Assembly (NCBI RefSeq): GCF_001499965.1
Contig: NZ_LQIT01000056.1
Location: 124,001 to 188,000 of the forward strand
Direction: 5' to 3'
From: Mycobacterium sp. GA-2829
Lineage (GTDB): Bacteria; Actinomycetota; Actinomycetes; Mycobacteriales; Mycobacteriaceae
DNA: 64,000 bases
Shown one piece after another: positions 24,191 through 34,900 of the stretch (within the stretch, counting starts at the first letter, position 1; each line of letters opens with the position of its first letter). A model generated the notes under the pieces. The model searched no databases. It worked only from the letters and a program-made list of their open reading frames with translations, and was not told the origin of the DNA. Made by a program: the position numbers and the translations under genes.

Positions 24191-26776
24191 GTGGCACTCC
24201 CCAACCTGACTCGCGAAGCGGCCGTCGAGCGCGCGGCGCTCATCACCGTCGACAACTACCGCATCGACCTGGACCTCACCGGCGGTTCCGGCGCACCCGG
24301 TGAGACGACGTTCCGGTCGACGACCACCGTCACGTTCGACGCCACACCCGGCGCCGACACCTACATCGACATCGCCGCCGAGCGGATTCGGACGGCGACG
24401 CTCAACGGCCGCGACATCGACGTGTCGGGCTACGACGAGTCGACCGGTATCCCTCTGGTGGGCCTGACCGAGCGCAACGAACTCGTCGTCGACGCCGACT
24501 GCCGGTACAGCAACACCGGCGAGGGTCTGCACCGCTTCGTCGACCCCGTCGACGACGAGGTGTACCTCTACTCGCAGTTCGAGACCGCCGACGCCAAACG
24601 GATGTTCGCCTGCTTCGACCAGCCCGACCTCAAGGCGACGTTCGACGTGACGGTCACCGCGCCCGCGCACTGGCAGGTGGTGTCCAACGGTGCGCTCGAG
24701 GGCAGCCGCGACGACGGCGGCGCCAAGACGCACAAGTTCGTGCAGACCCCGCGGATGAGCACCTACCTCGTCGCGCTGATCGCCGGACCCTACGCCCGCT
24801 GGGACGACCTCTACCGCGACGAGCACGGCGAGATCCCGCTCGGCCTGTTCTGCCGGAAGTCGTTGGCCGAGTTCATGGATGCCGAGCGGCTGTTCACCGA
24901 GACGAAGCAGGGCTTCGGCTTCTACCACGCCAACTTCGGGGTGCCGTACGCGTTCGGCAAGTACGACCAGCTGTTCGTCCCGGAGTTCAACGCGGGTGCG
25001 ATGGAGAACGCCGGTGCGGTGACGTTCCTGGAGGACTACGTCTTCCGCAGCAAGGTCACCCGCGCCTCCTACGAACGCCGCGCCGAGACCGTGCTGCACG
25101 AGATGGCGCACATGTGGTTCGGCGATCTCGTCACCATGGCTTGGTGGGATGACCTGTGGCTCAACGAGTCCTTCGCGACGTTCGCCTCGGTGCTGTGCCA
25201 GGCCACCGCGACCGAGTACACCCAGGCGTGGACCACCTTCGCCAACGTCGAGAAGTCGTGGGCCTACCGGCAGGACCAGTTGCCGTCGACGCACCCGGTC
25301 GCCGCCGATATCCCCGATCTGCACGCGGTCGAGGTCAACTTCGACGGGATCACCTACGCCAAGGGCGCCAGCGTGCTCAAGCAGCTCGTCGCCTATGTGG
25401 GTGAGGAGTCGTTCCTGGCCGGGCTGCGGGACTATTTCCGCGACCACGCCTTCGGCAACGCGACGTTCGGCGATCTGCTCGGGGCGCTGGAGAAGTCCTC
25501 GGGCCGCGACCTGTCCGGCTGGGGCAGGCAGTGGCTCAAGACCACCGGACTCAACACGCTGCGCGCCGATTTCGACGTCGACGCCGACGGCAGGTTCACC
25601 CGCTTCGCGGTCGCGCAGAGCGGGGCGGCGCCCGGTGCGGGCGAGACCCGGGTGCATCGGCTGGCGGTCGGCGTGTACGACGACGACCCCACCACCGGCA
25701 AACTGGTCCGTGTGCACCGCGAGGAACTCGACGTCGAGGGCGACAGCACCGAAGTGCCTGCGCTGCACGGAGTTCCGCGCGGGAAGCTGGTGCTGGTCAA
25801 CGACGACGACCTGACGTACTGCGCTTCGCGCCTGGATCCGGACTCACTGCAGACGGTGCTGACGCGGATCGCCGACATCGCCGAACCGCTGCCGCGCACG
25901 CTGGCCTGGTCGGCGGCGTGGGAGATGACCCGGGAGGCCGAGCTCAAGGCCCGCGACTTCGTCGCGCTGGTGATGAGCGGCGTGCACGCCGAGTCCGAAG
26001 TCGGTGTGGCACAACGCTTGCTGCTGCAGGCGCAGACCGCGCTGAACTCCTACGCCGATCCGCAGTGGGCGCGGGAGAACGGCTGGCCGGCGTTCGCCGA
26101 CCGGCTGCTCGACCTGGCCCGCGAATCGGCACCCGGCTCGGACCACCAGTTGGCGTTCGTCAACGCGCTGTGCAACTCGGTGTTGTCGCGCAACCACGTC
26201 GCGGTGCTGTCGACGCTGCTGGACAACGAGCCCGCAGAGGTGAACCTGCCGGGGCTGGTGCTCGACACCGATCTGCGGTGGCGCATCGTCACGGCGCTGG
26301 CCGCCAGCGGCGACATCGACGCCGACGGGTCCGAGACGCCGTTCATCGACGCCGAGGCCCAGCGGGACCCGACGGCGGCAGGCCGGCGTCACGCCGCGGC
26401 GGCCTCGGCGGCGCGGCCGCAGGCGACGGTGAAGGAGACGGCGTGGCAGCAGGTCGTCGAGGACGACACGCTCGCCAACATCACGACACGGGCGATCGTC
26501 GGCGGCATCGTGCAGCCGGGGCAGGGTGCGCTGCTGGCGCCGTATACCGAGAAGTACTTCGCCGCGATCTCCGGGGTGTGGGAGCGCCGGTCCAGCGAGG
26601 TCGCGCAGACCGTGGTCGTCGGGCTGTACCCGTCGTGGGACATCAGCGACGACGGCCTGGCCGCCGCGGACCGTTTCCTGGCCGGTGACGTGCCGCCCGC
26701 CCTGCGTCGCCTGGTGCTCGAAGGCCGCGCCGGGGTCGAGCGGTCCCTGCGCGCCCGGCGGTTCGACGCGAGCTGA
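24191..26776 (+). CDS. pepN: Aminopeptidase N (M1 family zinc metallopeptidase)
   Basis: This 861-residue enzyme removes N-terminal residues from peptides in the cytoplasm. It has the GAMENAG substrate-binding motif and the zinc site His303-Glu304-x-x-His307 with Glu326 nineteen residues later (HEMAHMWFGD ... LNESFA). The C-terminal half is the ERAP1-like helical domain. The length equals that of M. tuberculosis PepN (Rv2467). The GTG at 24191 begins ALPNLTREAAVER, the usual start of actinobacterial PepN. It is intact and shows no truncation. Confidence 0.97.
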   Translation: MALPNLTREAAVERAALITVDNYRIDLDLTGGSGAPGETTFRSTTTVTFDATPGADTYIDIAAERIRTATLNGRDIDVSGYDESTGIPLVGLTERNELVVDADCRYSNTGEGLHRFVDPVDDEVYLYSQFETADAKRMFACFDQPDLKATFDVTVTAPAHWQVVSNGALEGSRDDGGAKTHKFVQTPRMSTYLVALIAGPYARWDDLYRDEHGEIPLGLFCRKSLAEFMDAERLFTETKQGFGFYHANFGVPYAFGKYDQLFVPEFNAGAMENAGAVTFLEDYVFRSKVTRASYERRAETVLHEMAHMWFGDLVTMAWWDDLWLNESFATFASVLCQATATEYTQAWTTFANVEKSWAYRQDQLPSTHPVAADIPDLHAVEVNFDGITYAKGASVLKQLVAYVGEESFLAGLRDYFRDHAFGNATFGDLLGALEKSSGRDLSGWGRQWLKTTGLNTLRADFDVDADGRFTRFAVAQSGAAPGAGETRVHRLAVGVYDDDPTTGKLVRVHREELDVEGDSTEVPALHGVPRGKLVLVNDDDLTYCASRLDPDSLQTVLTRIADIAEPLPRTLAWSAAWEMTREAELKARDFVALVMSGVHAESEVGVAQRLLLQAQTALNSYADPQWARENGWPAFADRLLDLARESAPGSDHQLAFVNALCNSVLSRNHVAVLSTLLDNEPAEVNLPGLVLDTDLRWRIVTALAASGDIDADGSETPFIDAEAQRDPTAAGRRHAAAASAARPQATVKETAWQQVVEDDTLANITTRAIVGGIVQPGQGALLAPYTEKYFAAISGVWERRSSEVAQTVVVGLYPSWDISDDGLAAADRFLAGDVPPALRRLVLEGRAGVERSLRARRFDAS

Positions 26777-26828
26777 CACTCCACCTTCCGCGAGCCGGGG
26801 CACCCCCCTGCGCACGCTCGCGTACTGG

Positions 26829-27206
26829 TCAGGTTTCGTGCTCCTGCAGCAGCGCTGCCCGGATCTCGACGTAACGCCCCAGGAAGCGGCGTTCGTCGAG
26901 GCGTTTGCGGCGCATCCAGCCGGTGACCTCGTCGTTGCACTTGCTGGTGTTGCACGATGCGCACGCGGGCACCACGTTCTCGAGCGTGTACCGTCCGCCG
27001 CGCGAGATCGCCATGACGCAGTCACGCTGCATGGGTCCGTCGTTGGCGCCGCAATAGGCGCAGCCGTCCCACGCGGCCTTGATCGCCGCCCACTGCGCCG
27101 CGGTCAGATCGTTGTCCGCGCGCGCCACACGCAGTCGGCGCCTGCGCGCCGCGCGGGCTCTACGGGTTCGGTTGACGGCCACCGCATGAGAATGCCGCGC
27201 GAGCAT
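26829..27206 (-). CDS. Small HNH endonuclease
   Basis: This 125-residue basic protein has an Arg-rich N-terminus and an HNH domain with CAYCGAN, CVMAISRGGRYTLENVVPA and CASCNTSK. The two CxxC pairs should bind structural zinc, and the GG...LENVVPAC stretch is typical of small actinobacterial HNH nucleases. In place of the usual D-H at the core it reads VMAISRGG, so the catalytic His may be missing or shifted; activity is uncertain. The ATG at 27206 is used; a GTG at 27227 is a seven-codon longer option. It lies convergent with pepN, 52 bases away. Confidence 0.8.
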   Translation of the reverse strand: MLARHSHAVAVNRTRRARAARRRRLRVARADNDLTAAQWAAIKAAWDGCAYCGANDGPMQRDCVMAISRGGRYTLENVVPACASCNTSKCNDEVTGWMRRKRLDERRFLGRYVEIRAALLQEHET

Positions 27207-27275
27207 GCGCGAACTGCTGCACAGCACCCGGCGTGTCGTCTGCAGACACGCACGCTCGCGAAAAGGTCGCGGAGA

Positions 27276-27758
27276 CTAGCGGGGTGAGACGCCCGCCGAG
27301 AGCACCCGGACGCCGCTGATGATCCCGTCGAGGAGGTTGCCCTCCTTGATCGACGCGGCCGCCGCCGAAACCCCCAACGGTGCGGCGGTCTCGATGCCGC
27401 GGCCCTTGACGTCGACGCCGTAGACGACCTCGATCGCGTGCTGGTCCGGCGAAACCGCCAGCAGCACCGCGTTGTTCGGGGTAGGCACCTGCGAGAGGAT
27501 CTCCCGCGCCGTGGCCGCGGTGTCCGCGCCGAGATCGCCGATGTAGACCGCGAACCGGGCCTTGGCCGCCCGCGATCCGTACTTCAGCGCATCGTCGAGG
27601 ACGACGAGATCCTTGGTCGCGAACGGGTAGTCCACCGACAGCCTGCCGGGCTCGGTGACCCCGGACACACGTCCGCTCGAGGTCAGCGCCCAGCCGTGCG
27701 GCAGTTCACGTTCGACCGCTGCGCGGTGACCGGTGACCTGAACTTCACCACTTGCCAC
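27276..27758 (-). CDS. Conserved DUF5130 / TPM-like protein (Rv2468c-like)
   Basis: This 160-residue protein has no signal peptide or membrane helix. Its fold looks like the TPM domain group: FAVYIGDLGAD, NNAVLLAVSPDQ and IEVVYGVDVKGRGIE form the alternating strand and helix pattern. Function is unknown; TPM-like proteins in other bacteria act in envelope or photosystem maintenance. The GTG at 27758 is chosen because GGAGG lies eight bases upstream; a TTG start five codons earlier is less likely. It overlaps the small membrane protein gene in front by 14 bases, and the pair is conserved, so they may act together. Confidence 0.78.
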   Translation of the reverse strand: MASGEVQVTGHRAAVERELPHGWALTSSGRVSGVTEPGRLSVDYPFATKDLVVLDDALKYGSRAAKARFAVYIGDLGADTAATAREILSQVPTPNNAVLLAVSPDQHAIEVVYGVDVKGRGIETAAPLGVSAAAASIKEGNLLDGIISGVRVLSAGVSPR

Positions 27759-28026
27759 TTGCGCCGCCTCCAATCGTCACGGGGTTCGAATGATGCTCAC
27801 CGACGTTGCCGCCGTGTGCGGCGGTGTCGGCCTGGACGCTGTGGCCGGTCGCGTGCGCCTGATGCGACGGCTCCTCGGCAGCCCAGAGGATCGGCGCGTG
27901 GCGCCACGGTTCGGAGACTTTGTAGCTCGCGGGGTGCGGACCCTTGCCACGCAGCGTCAGGAGGGCCAGGACCGCGGCGACTCCCAACGGCACGAGCACG
28001 AGGACGAGTATCACGGAGGTGGTCAC
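27745..28026 (-). CDS. Small single-pass membrane protein
   Basis: This 93-residue protein has one N-terminal membrane helix (about residues 4-24, VILVLVLVPLGVAAVLALL) and a polar, His-rich tail (PSHQAHATGH, HGGNVGEHH). No family function is known to me. The GTG start at 28026 lies inside a 15-base palindrome, so expression may be controlled at this point. It overlaps the DUF5130-like gene by 14 bases. Confidence 0.75.
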   Translation of the reverse strand: MTTSVILVLVLVPLGVAAVLALLTLRGKGPHPASYKVSEPWRHAPILWAAEEPSHQAHATGHSVQADTAAHGGNVGEHHSNPVTIGGGASGKW

Positions 28027-28039
28027 GGTTTCAAACCGT
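28025..28039. promoter_or_regulatory. Palindrome at the start of the small membrane protein gene
   Basis: The sequence ACGGTTT-C-AAACCGT is a perfect 7-base inverted repeat with a one-base centre. It covers the first bases of the small membrane protein gene and the 3' side of the gap after the HNH gene. It could be a protein operator or an RNA hairpin acting on the start; no regulator is identified. Confidence 0.4.
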
Positions 28040-28053
28040 ATCCCACGGGCCTC

Positions 28054-28707
<654 letters not shown>

Positions 28708-28849
28708 ACGTCCTCCGAGGAGACAGTCCACCATGGATCGGCGGTGACCGCACGGCAATTCGGTACGAGTCCGCAGGTCAGTCCGGTGAACATCCGGTGA
28801 CACCACCGCGGATGCCGGGCCTGGCGCACCGGCAGGCCACAATGGAACC

Positions 28850-29245
28850 GTGACGCAACCAGCGCGGTCGTTCTACGACGAAGTCGGTGGCCACGAGACC
28901 TTCCGTGCGATCACGGCGCGGTTCTACGAGCTGGTTCGCGAGGACGAGATCCTGCGCCCGCTCTACCCGGAGGACGAACTCGAGGCGGCCGAGGTGCGGC
29001 TGCGCATGTTCCTCGAGCAGTACTGGGGCGGTCCGCGCACGTACTCCGACCAGCGGGGACACCCGCGGCTGCGGATGCGTCACGCACCGTTCCGGATCGG
29101 CTACATCGAACGCGACGCCTGGCTGCGGTGTATGCACACCGCGGTCGCCGACATCGACTCCGCGACGCTCGACGACGAGCACCGCAGGGAGTTGCTGGCG
29201 TATCTGGAGATGGCCGCCCAGTCGATGGTCAACTCGCCGTTCTGA
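28850..29245 (+). CDS. glbO: Truncated haemoglobin O (group II)
   Basis: This 131-residue haem protein binds O2 and is associated with respiration and with reactive oxygen or nitrogen species in mycobacteria. Group II signatures are present: Tyr26 at B10, Tyr39 at CD1, His78 as proximal ligand F8 and Trp91 at G8, in FYELV, LYPEDEL, RMRHAPFRIG and RDAWLRCMH. The numbering is three above the M. tuberculosis protein because of a short extra N-terminus. The GTG at 28850 begins TQPARSFYDEVGG. It ends 25 bases before aglA, as in M. tuberculosis. Confidence 0.97.
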   Translation: MTQPARSFYDEVGGHETFRAITARFYELVREDEILRPLYPEDELEAAEVRLRMFLEQYWGGPRTYSDQRGHPRLRMRHAPFRIGYIERDAWLRCMHTAVADIDSATLDDEHRRELLAYLEMAAQSMVNSPF

Positions 29246-29270
29246 GCGTCGGCGGCAACAATGGGATGCG

Positions 29271-30839
29271 ATGACTGACCCCGGCCCCTGGTGGGCGAAC
29301 GCGGTGTTCTACCAGGTCTATCCCAGGTCCTTCCGGGACAGCGACGGCGACGGCGTCGGTGACCTCGACGGCGTCACCGCAGGACTCGACCACATCGCCG
29401 AACTCGGCGTCGACGCGCTGTGGCTCAACCCCGTCACCGTCTCCCCCATGGCCGACCACGGCTACGACGTCGCCGACCCCCGCGACGTCGACCCGATGTT
29501 CGGCGGTATTGAAGCCCTCGACCGGCTGATCGCCGCCGCCCACCGGCGCGGCATCCGCGTGACGATGGACCTGGTACCCAACCACACCAGTTCGGCGCAC
29601 CCGTGGTTCGCCGAGGCGCTCGCCGCGGAGCCGGGCAGCCCCCAGCGGGCGCGCTACCACTTCCGCGACGGCACCGGCCCCGACGGCGGCGCTCCGCCCA
29701 ACAACTGGGTGTCCGTCTTCGGCGGTCCGGCGTGGACCCGCATCACCGAACCCGACGGCAGGCCCGGGCAGTGGTACCTGCACCTGTTCGATCCGAAGCA
29801 ACCCGATCTGAACTGGGAGAACCCCGAGGTCTTCGCCGATCTGGAGAAGACGTTGCGGTTCTGGCTGGACCGCGGGGTCGACGGGTTCCGCATCGATGTG
29901 GCGCACGGGATGTCGAAACCGCCCGACCTGCCCGACATGGCGATCGCCGAGAACCGGATGCTCGCCGACATGGGCGACGACCCGCGGTTCGACCACGAGG
30001 GCGTGCACGACATCCACCGCAGCATCCGCGCGGTGCTCGACGACTACCCCGGATCGGTGGCCGTCGGCGAGGTGTGGGTGTACGACAACGTCGCGTTCGC
30101 CGCCTACCTGCGTCCCGACGAGCTGCACCTCGGGTTCAACTTCCGGTTGGTCCGTGCGGAGTTCGACGCGGTGCAGATCCGTGACGCGATCGAGAACTCG
30201 CTGGCCGCGGTCGCGCTCGAGAGCGCCACCCCGACGTGGACGCTGTCCAACCACGACGTCGAACGCGAGGTGACCCGCTACGGCGGCGGTCCGCTGGGAC
30301 TGGCGCGGGCCCGCGGCATGGCCCTGGTGATGCTGGCGCTGCCCGGCGTGGTGTTCGTCTACAACGGCGAGGAGCTGGGCCTGCCCAACGTCGACCTGCC
30401 CGACGAGGTGCTGCAGGACCCGGTGTGGGAACGCTCCGGGCGCATCGAACGCGGCCGCGACGGCTGCCGGGTCCCGCTGCCGTGGCGCGGTGACACCCCA
30501 CCGTTCGGGTTCTCGACGAGCGCCGACACCTGGCTGCCGATCCCCGCGGACTGGGCGCCGCTGACCGTCGAACGCCAGCGCGCCGACCCCGATTCGACGT
30601 TGCACTTCTTCCGGCGGGTGCTGCGGCTGCGCCGGGACCTGCCGGCCGTCGGGGCGGGTCCGCTCGAGGACCTGTCCGCCGACGACGGGGTGCTGACGTT
30701 CCGCAGCGGCGGTGCGGTGACGTGTGTGCTCAACGCGAGCGATCGGCCCGTCGAACTACCCGCCGGTGAGGTGTTGATCAGCAGCGCCGAACTGAGTGAC
30801 GGACGGCTGCCCGCCGACGCGGCCGCCTGGCTCGCTTAG
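29271..30839 (+). CDS. aglA: Alpha-glucosidase, GH13 family
   Basis: This 522-residue cytoplasmic enzyme should hydrolyse terminal alpha-1,4 or alpha-1,6 glucosides such as maltose. It starts with WWANAVFYQVYPRSF, the oligo-1,6-glucosidase opening. The catalytic residues are Asp209 (GFRIDVAHG, nucleophile), Glu267 (VGEVWVYD, acid/base) and Asp329 (LSNHDVER). The calcium-type loop DSDGDGVGDLDG is present near residue 23. The length is normal for the family. It overlaps the convergent Rv2474c-like gene by four bases. Confidence 0.95.
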   Translation: MTDPGPWWANAVFYQVYPRSFRDSDGDGVGDLDGVTAGLDHIAELGVDALWLNPVTVSPMADHGYDVADPRDVDPMFGGIEALDRLIAAAHRRGIRVTMDLVPNHTSSAHPWFAEALAAEPGSPQRARYHFRDGTGPDGGAPPNNWVSVFGGPAWTRITEPDGRPGQWYLHLFDPKQPDLNWENPEVFADLEKTLRFWLDRGVDGFRIDVAHGMSKPPDLPDMAIAENRMLADMGDDPRFDHEGVHDIHRSIRAVLDDYPGSVAVGEVWVYDNVAFAAYLRPDELHLGFNFRLVRAEFDAVQIRDAIENSLAAVALESATPTWTLSNHDVEREVTRYGGGPLGLARARGMALVMLALPGVVFVYNGEELGLPNVDLPDEVLQDPVWERSGRIERGRDGCRVPLPWRGDTPPFGFSTSADTWLPIPADWAPLTVERQRADPDSTLHFFRRVLRLRRDLPAVGAGPLEDLSADDGVLTFRSGGAVTCVLNASDRPVELPAGEVLISSAELSDGRLPADAAAWLA

Positions 30840-31495
30840 CGCAACACCACGGCCGGGTCGCCGAGCCGCCGCAGCACCGAACCGAACCGGGCGTCGACGC
30901 GCAGCCAGGTGGGCGATACGCGGATCCGCACGATCTCGTCGGCGGCCAGCGCCGCGCTGTCCTGCGGCAGGAAACCCATCGCGGTCAACGCGAACACGCA
31001 ACGCATCGGCACCCCGACGCTGTCACCGCCGCCACTGACTGCGATCACCTCCTGATCCAGCAGCGAGGTCGGCGGACCATGCGCGCCGCTGTGCTGCCGC
31101 GCCAGCGCGCCACCGCGGGCGGCCAGATCGAGCATCACCCGGGCAGGAACATCGTCGAGATGGACGAACCCGGTGTCCGGCGGGACCGCACCCCGCCATG
31201 ACGAATCCATCGGGTAGCCGGTGTCGACGAACCCGGATGCGTCCGCGCGCCCCAGCCCCGCCGCGAGCGCGTCGGCACCCGCACACAGATCCCTCGGACG
31301 CACCCGCCCGTCCACCACCCGGCAGGCGAGGACGTCCAGACCCGTTGCCGCATAGGCGACGACGTGACCGCCGTCGCGCTCTTTCAGCCGCACCACCGCG
31401 GCGTCGTCGAGGCGCAGAACGCGTTCGGCGAACGTGGCGAGGTCGGCGCGGTGGCCGGCATCGGTCATCCAGAGGCCGCGCTCGGGACCGCTCAT
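30836..31495 (-). CDS. Conserved hypothetical protein (Rv2474c-like)
   Basis: This 219-residue soluble protein shows no signal peptide, membrane helix or catalytic motif that I recognise. It is Ala, Asp and Arg rich; a conserved-looking block is GYPMDSSWRGAVPPDTGFVHLDD. Position and length fit M. tuberculosis Rv2474c, a conserved protein of unknown function. Its start overlaps the thioesterase stop by four bases (ATGA), and that gene in turn overlaps gdh, so it is the last gene of a coupled gdh operon. This link with glutamate metabolism is the only functional hint. Confidence 0.78.
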   Translation of the reverse strand: MSGPERGLWMTDAGHRADLATFAERVLRLDDAAVVRLKERDGGHVVAYAATGLDVLACRVVDGRVRPRDLCAGADALAAGLGRADASGFVDTGYPMDSSWRGAVPPDTGFVHLDDVPARVMLDLAARGGALARQHSGAHGPPTSLLDQEVIAVSGGGDSVGVPMRCVFALTAMGFLPQDSAALAADEIVRIRVSPTWLRVDARFGSVLRRLGDPAVVLR

Positions 31496-31905
31496 CGCAG
31501 ATAGCGTTTGAGGTATGCGCTCTGCTCAGCGGTGAGCCGTTCGAGGCGCTGCTCTTCGATGTGCACGGCCGCCAGCTGCGTCTCGGCGATCACCGCCGGT
31601 TTGGAGTCCGCGGGCGCACCCACCGAGCGCACCTCGTAGCCGACCGTGAAGTCCACCGCCCGAACGCGTTTGGACCACATGGTCACCTGCAGCGGCGAAT
31701 CGATCAGGCGCAACTGGCCCTTGTAGGTGATGTGGACGTCGGCGATCAAGAGACCGATCTCGGTGATACGGCTCTCGAACGGCTCCCGCAGGAACGGGAT
31801 CCGCGCCTCCTCGAGGATGGTGACCATCGTGGCGTGGTTGATGTGCTGGTACATGTCGATGTCGGACCACCGAACGTGCACCGGCGCCACAAAACCTACT
31901 GTCAC
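31492..31905 (-). CDS. Acyl-CoA thioesterase, 4HBT hotdog fold (Rv2475c-like)
   Basis: This 137-residue protein has the 4-hydroxybenzoyl-CoA thioesterase signature RWSDIDMYQHINHATMV with an Asp in the position of the catalytic acid, followed by the hotdog helix and strands (VHITYKGQL, TVGYEVRS). It should hydrolyse an acyl-CoA; the chain is not predictable. The GTG at 31905 overlaps the gdh stop (GTGA), and its own stop overlaps the next start, so expression is coupled to gdh. Confidence 0.87.
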   Translation of the reverse strand: MTVGFVAPVHVRWSDIDMYQHINHATMVTILEEARIPFLREPFESRITEIGLLIADVHITYKGQLRLIDSPLQVTMWSKRVRAVDFTVGYEVRSVGAPADSKPAVIAETQLAAVHIEEQRLERLTAEQSAYLKRYLR

Positions 31906-34900
31906 CCGGAAGACCCCGTTCCACTCGATCGTGTCATGCTTCGGATCTGACGGGCCGCCACCGACAGCGTGGCCAGGTCGCGTTCACCGTCCTCGTAGAT
32001 CTCGGTCAGCGTGCGCCGTGCGCGCGCTGACCGCGACCCGTTGGTCATCTCCCACTCCGCGATCTTCTCCTCGCCGCTCTCGTCGGGTTCCCCGACGGCG
32101 AGCACGTCGAAGCACAGCGACCGCAGCGAGCTGTAGATGTCGTCGCGAATCGCCAACCGCGCCAACGAATGCCAGCGGTCCCCGCGGGGCAGCTGCGACA
32201 CCGCGGTGAGCAGGCTGTCGGTGTTGAGGTGGTCCATCAGCGCGAAGTACGTGTCGGCGACCTCCGCGGGATCGCGGTCGTCGATGTCGGCGATGTCGAT
32301 GATGTCGAGGAGGCTGAACTGGTACAGCCCGGTCGCCACGGTGTACGCCAACTCTTCCGATGCGCCGTGTGAGCAGAATTCGCCGGCCTCCTTGGCCACG
32401 ATCGCCTGGTCGTCGCCGCGCAGCCACTCCGACATCCGCGGGGTCAGCGCGGCCACCTTGTCGGCGAACCGGTTGATCTCCGCGCCGACGGCCAGCGGCT
32501 GCGGCCGGTGGTTGAGCAGCCAGCGCGCCGCGCGGTCGACGAGCCGACGCAGGTCGAGGGTCATCCGGTCGCTCACCGCGACGGGCAGATCGGTCGCCCG
32601 GATCTGCCGCCACACGTCACCCACCCGGAAGATCGCGTTGACCGCGACGAAGCTGCGGACCGCGTCGATGGGCCCCACCCCGGCGTCCTCGGTGATCCGG
32701 TAGGCGTAGGTGATGCCGCTGGTGTCGACGACGTCGTTGACGAGCATCGTGGTGACGATCTCGCGGCGCAGCTGATGCGAGCGGGTGTCGGCGGCGAACC
32801 GGTCGCGTAGCGTCGACGGGAAGTACCGCGGCAGCCGGGATGCGAACACCTCCTGATCGGGCAGTTCGCTGTCGAGCAGGTCGGCCTTCAGCGCGAGTTT
32901 GACGTGCGCCATCAGCGTCGCCAATTCCGGTGAGGTGAGCGCCAATCCGGCATCGAGGCGGCGGCGGATCTCCTTGCGGCTGGGCAGCGCCTCGAGTTCG
33001 CGGTTGAGCCCGCGCTGTTCGACGAAGTGGTCGATCATGCGGGCGTGCACGGGCAGCAGGCTGGCCGCGTTGGCGCGGCTGGTGCCCATCAGGTCGTTCT
33101 GGTCGCGGTTGTCCGAGAGCACCAGTTCGCCGACCTCGTCGGTCATCGACAACAGCAGGTCGGTGCGCTCCTCGGTACTGACTTTGCCCGCCGTGACCAG
33201 CGAATCGATGAGGATCTTGATGTTCACCTCGTGGTCGGAGCAATCCACCCCGGCGGAGTTGTCCAGCGCGTCGGTGTTGATCCGGCCGCCGGCCAGGTCG
33301 AACTCGATGCGTCCGCGGGAGGTGACGCCGAGGTTGCCGCCCTCCCCGATCACCTTGGCGCGCACCTGATTCGCGTTGACCCGCACGGGGTCGTTGGCGC
33401 GGTCGCCGACCTCGGCGTCGGATTCGGTCTCGGCCTTGACGTAGGTGCCGATACCGCCGTTCCACAGCAGGTCGACCGGTGCCTCGAGGATCGCCTTGAT
33501 CAGGACGGGCGGCGTCACCTCCTCGACGCTGTCGTCGAGGCCGAGCGCGTCGCGCATCTGCGGGGTGACCGCGATCGACTTGTGCTCACGGCTGAAAACG
33601 CCGCCGCCCTCGCTGATGAGGTCGCGGTCGTAGTCCTCCCAGCTGGACCGGGGCAGGTCGAACAGGCGCTTGCGCTCCTCCCAGGACCGCGCGGCGTCCG
33701 GGTCGGGGTCGATGAAGATGTGCCGGTGGTCGAAGGCGGCCACCAGGCGGATGTGCTCGGACAGCAACATCCCGTTGCCGAAGACGTCACCGCTCATGTC
33801 GCCGATTCCGACGACGGTGAAGTCCTCGGCCTGGGTGTCGACGCCCATCTCGCGGAAGTGGCGTTTGACCGACTCCCACGCGCCCTTGGCGGTGATGCCC
33901 ATCGCCTTGTGGTCGTAGCCGACCGAACCGCCCGAGGCGAATGCGTCGCCCAGCCAGAAGCCGTAGGACTTGGCGACCTCGTTGGCGATGTCGGAGAACG
34001 TCGCGGTGCCCTTGTCGGCGGCGACCACGAGGTAGGCGTCGTCGCCGTCGCGGCGGACCACGTCCGGTGGCGGCACCACCTCACCGCTGGCCTTGTCGAC
34101 GTTGTCGGTGACGTCGAGCAGACCGCTGATGAACAGCTTGTAGCAGGCCACCCCTTCGGCGCGCTGCGCGTCGCGGTCGGCGGCCGCGTCCCCCGTCGGC
34201 ACGGGGGGCTGCTTGACGACGAAGCCGCCCTTGGCGCCGACCGGCACGATCACGGCGTTCTTGACCGCCTGCGCCTTGACCAGACCCAGGATCTCGGTGC
34301 GGAAGTCCTCCCGGCGGTCCGACCACCGCAGACCGCCGCGGGCCACGAAGCCGAACCGCAGGTGCACACCCTCGACACGGGGCGAGTACACGAAGATCTC
34401 GAACTTCGGTCGCGGCAGCGGCAATTCGTCGACCATCCCGGGGTCGAGTTTGATCGCCAGCACGTCGCGGGCCCGCGCCGACTCCGCCCGCCGCACGAAG
34501 TGGTTGGTGCGCAACGTGGCCTGGATCATCGACGCGAAGGCGCGCAGCACGCGGTCGGTGTCCAGGCTCGTCAGCTCGTCGATGTCGGCGGCGACGGCCG
34601 CGGCGGCGGCCTGGGCGTCGCGTTCCTTGGCGCCCTCGGTGGGGTCGAACAGCGCCTCGAACAGGTCGACCAGCGACCGCGCGGTGTGCGGGTTGTCGTT
34701 GACCACCGATTCGATGTGGGACTGGCTGTAGGGGAACCCCGCCTGCCGGAGGTATTTCGCGTACGCGCGCAGCACCATCACCTGTTGCCAGGTCAGCCCG
34801 GCGCGCAGCACCAGTTCGTTGAACCGGTCGACCTCCATGCGGCCGTGCCAGATCGCGGTGACCGCGTCGGCGAATCTGGCCGCGGCCTCGTCGCGTTCGG

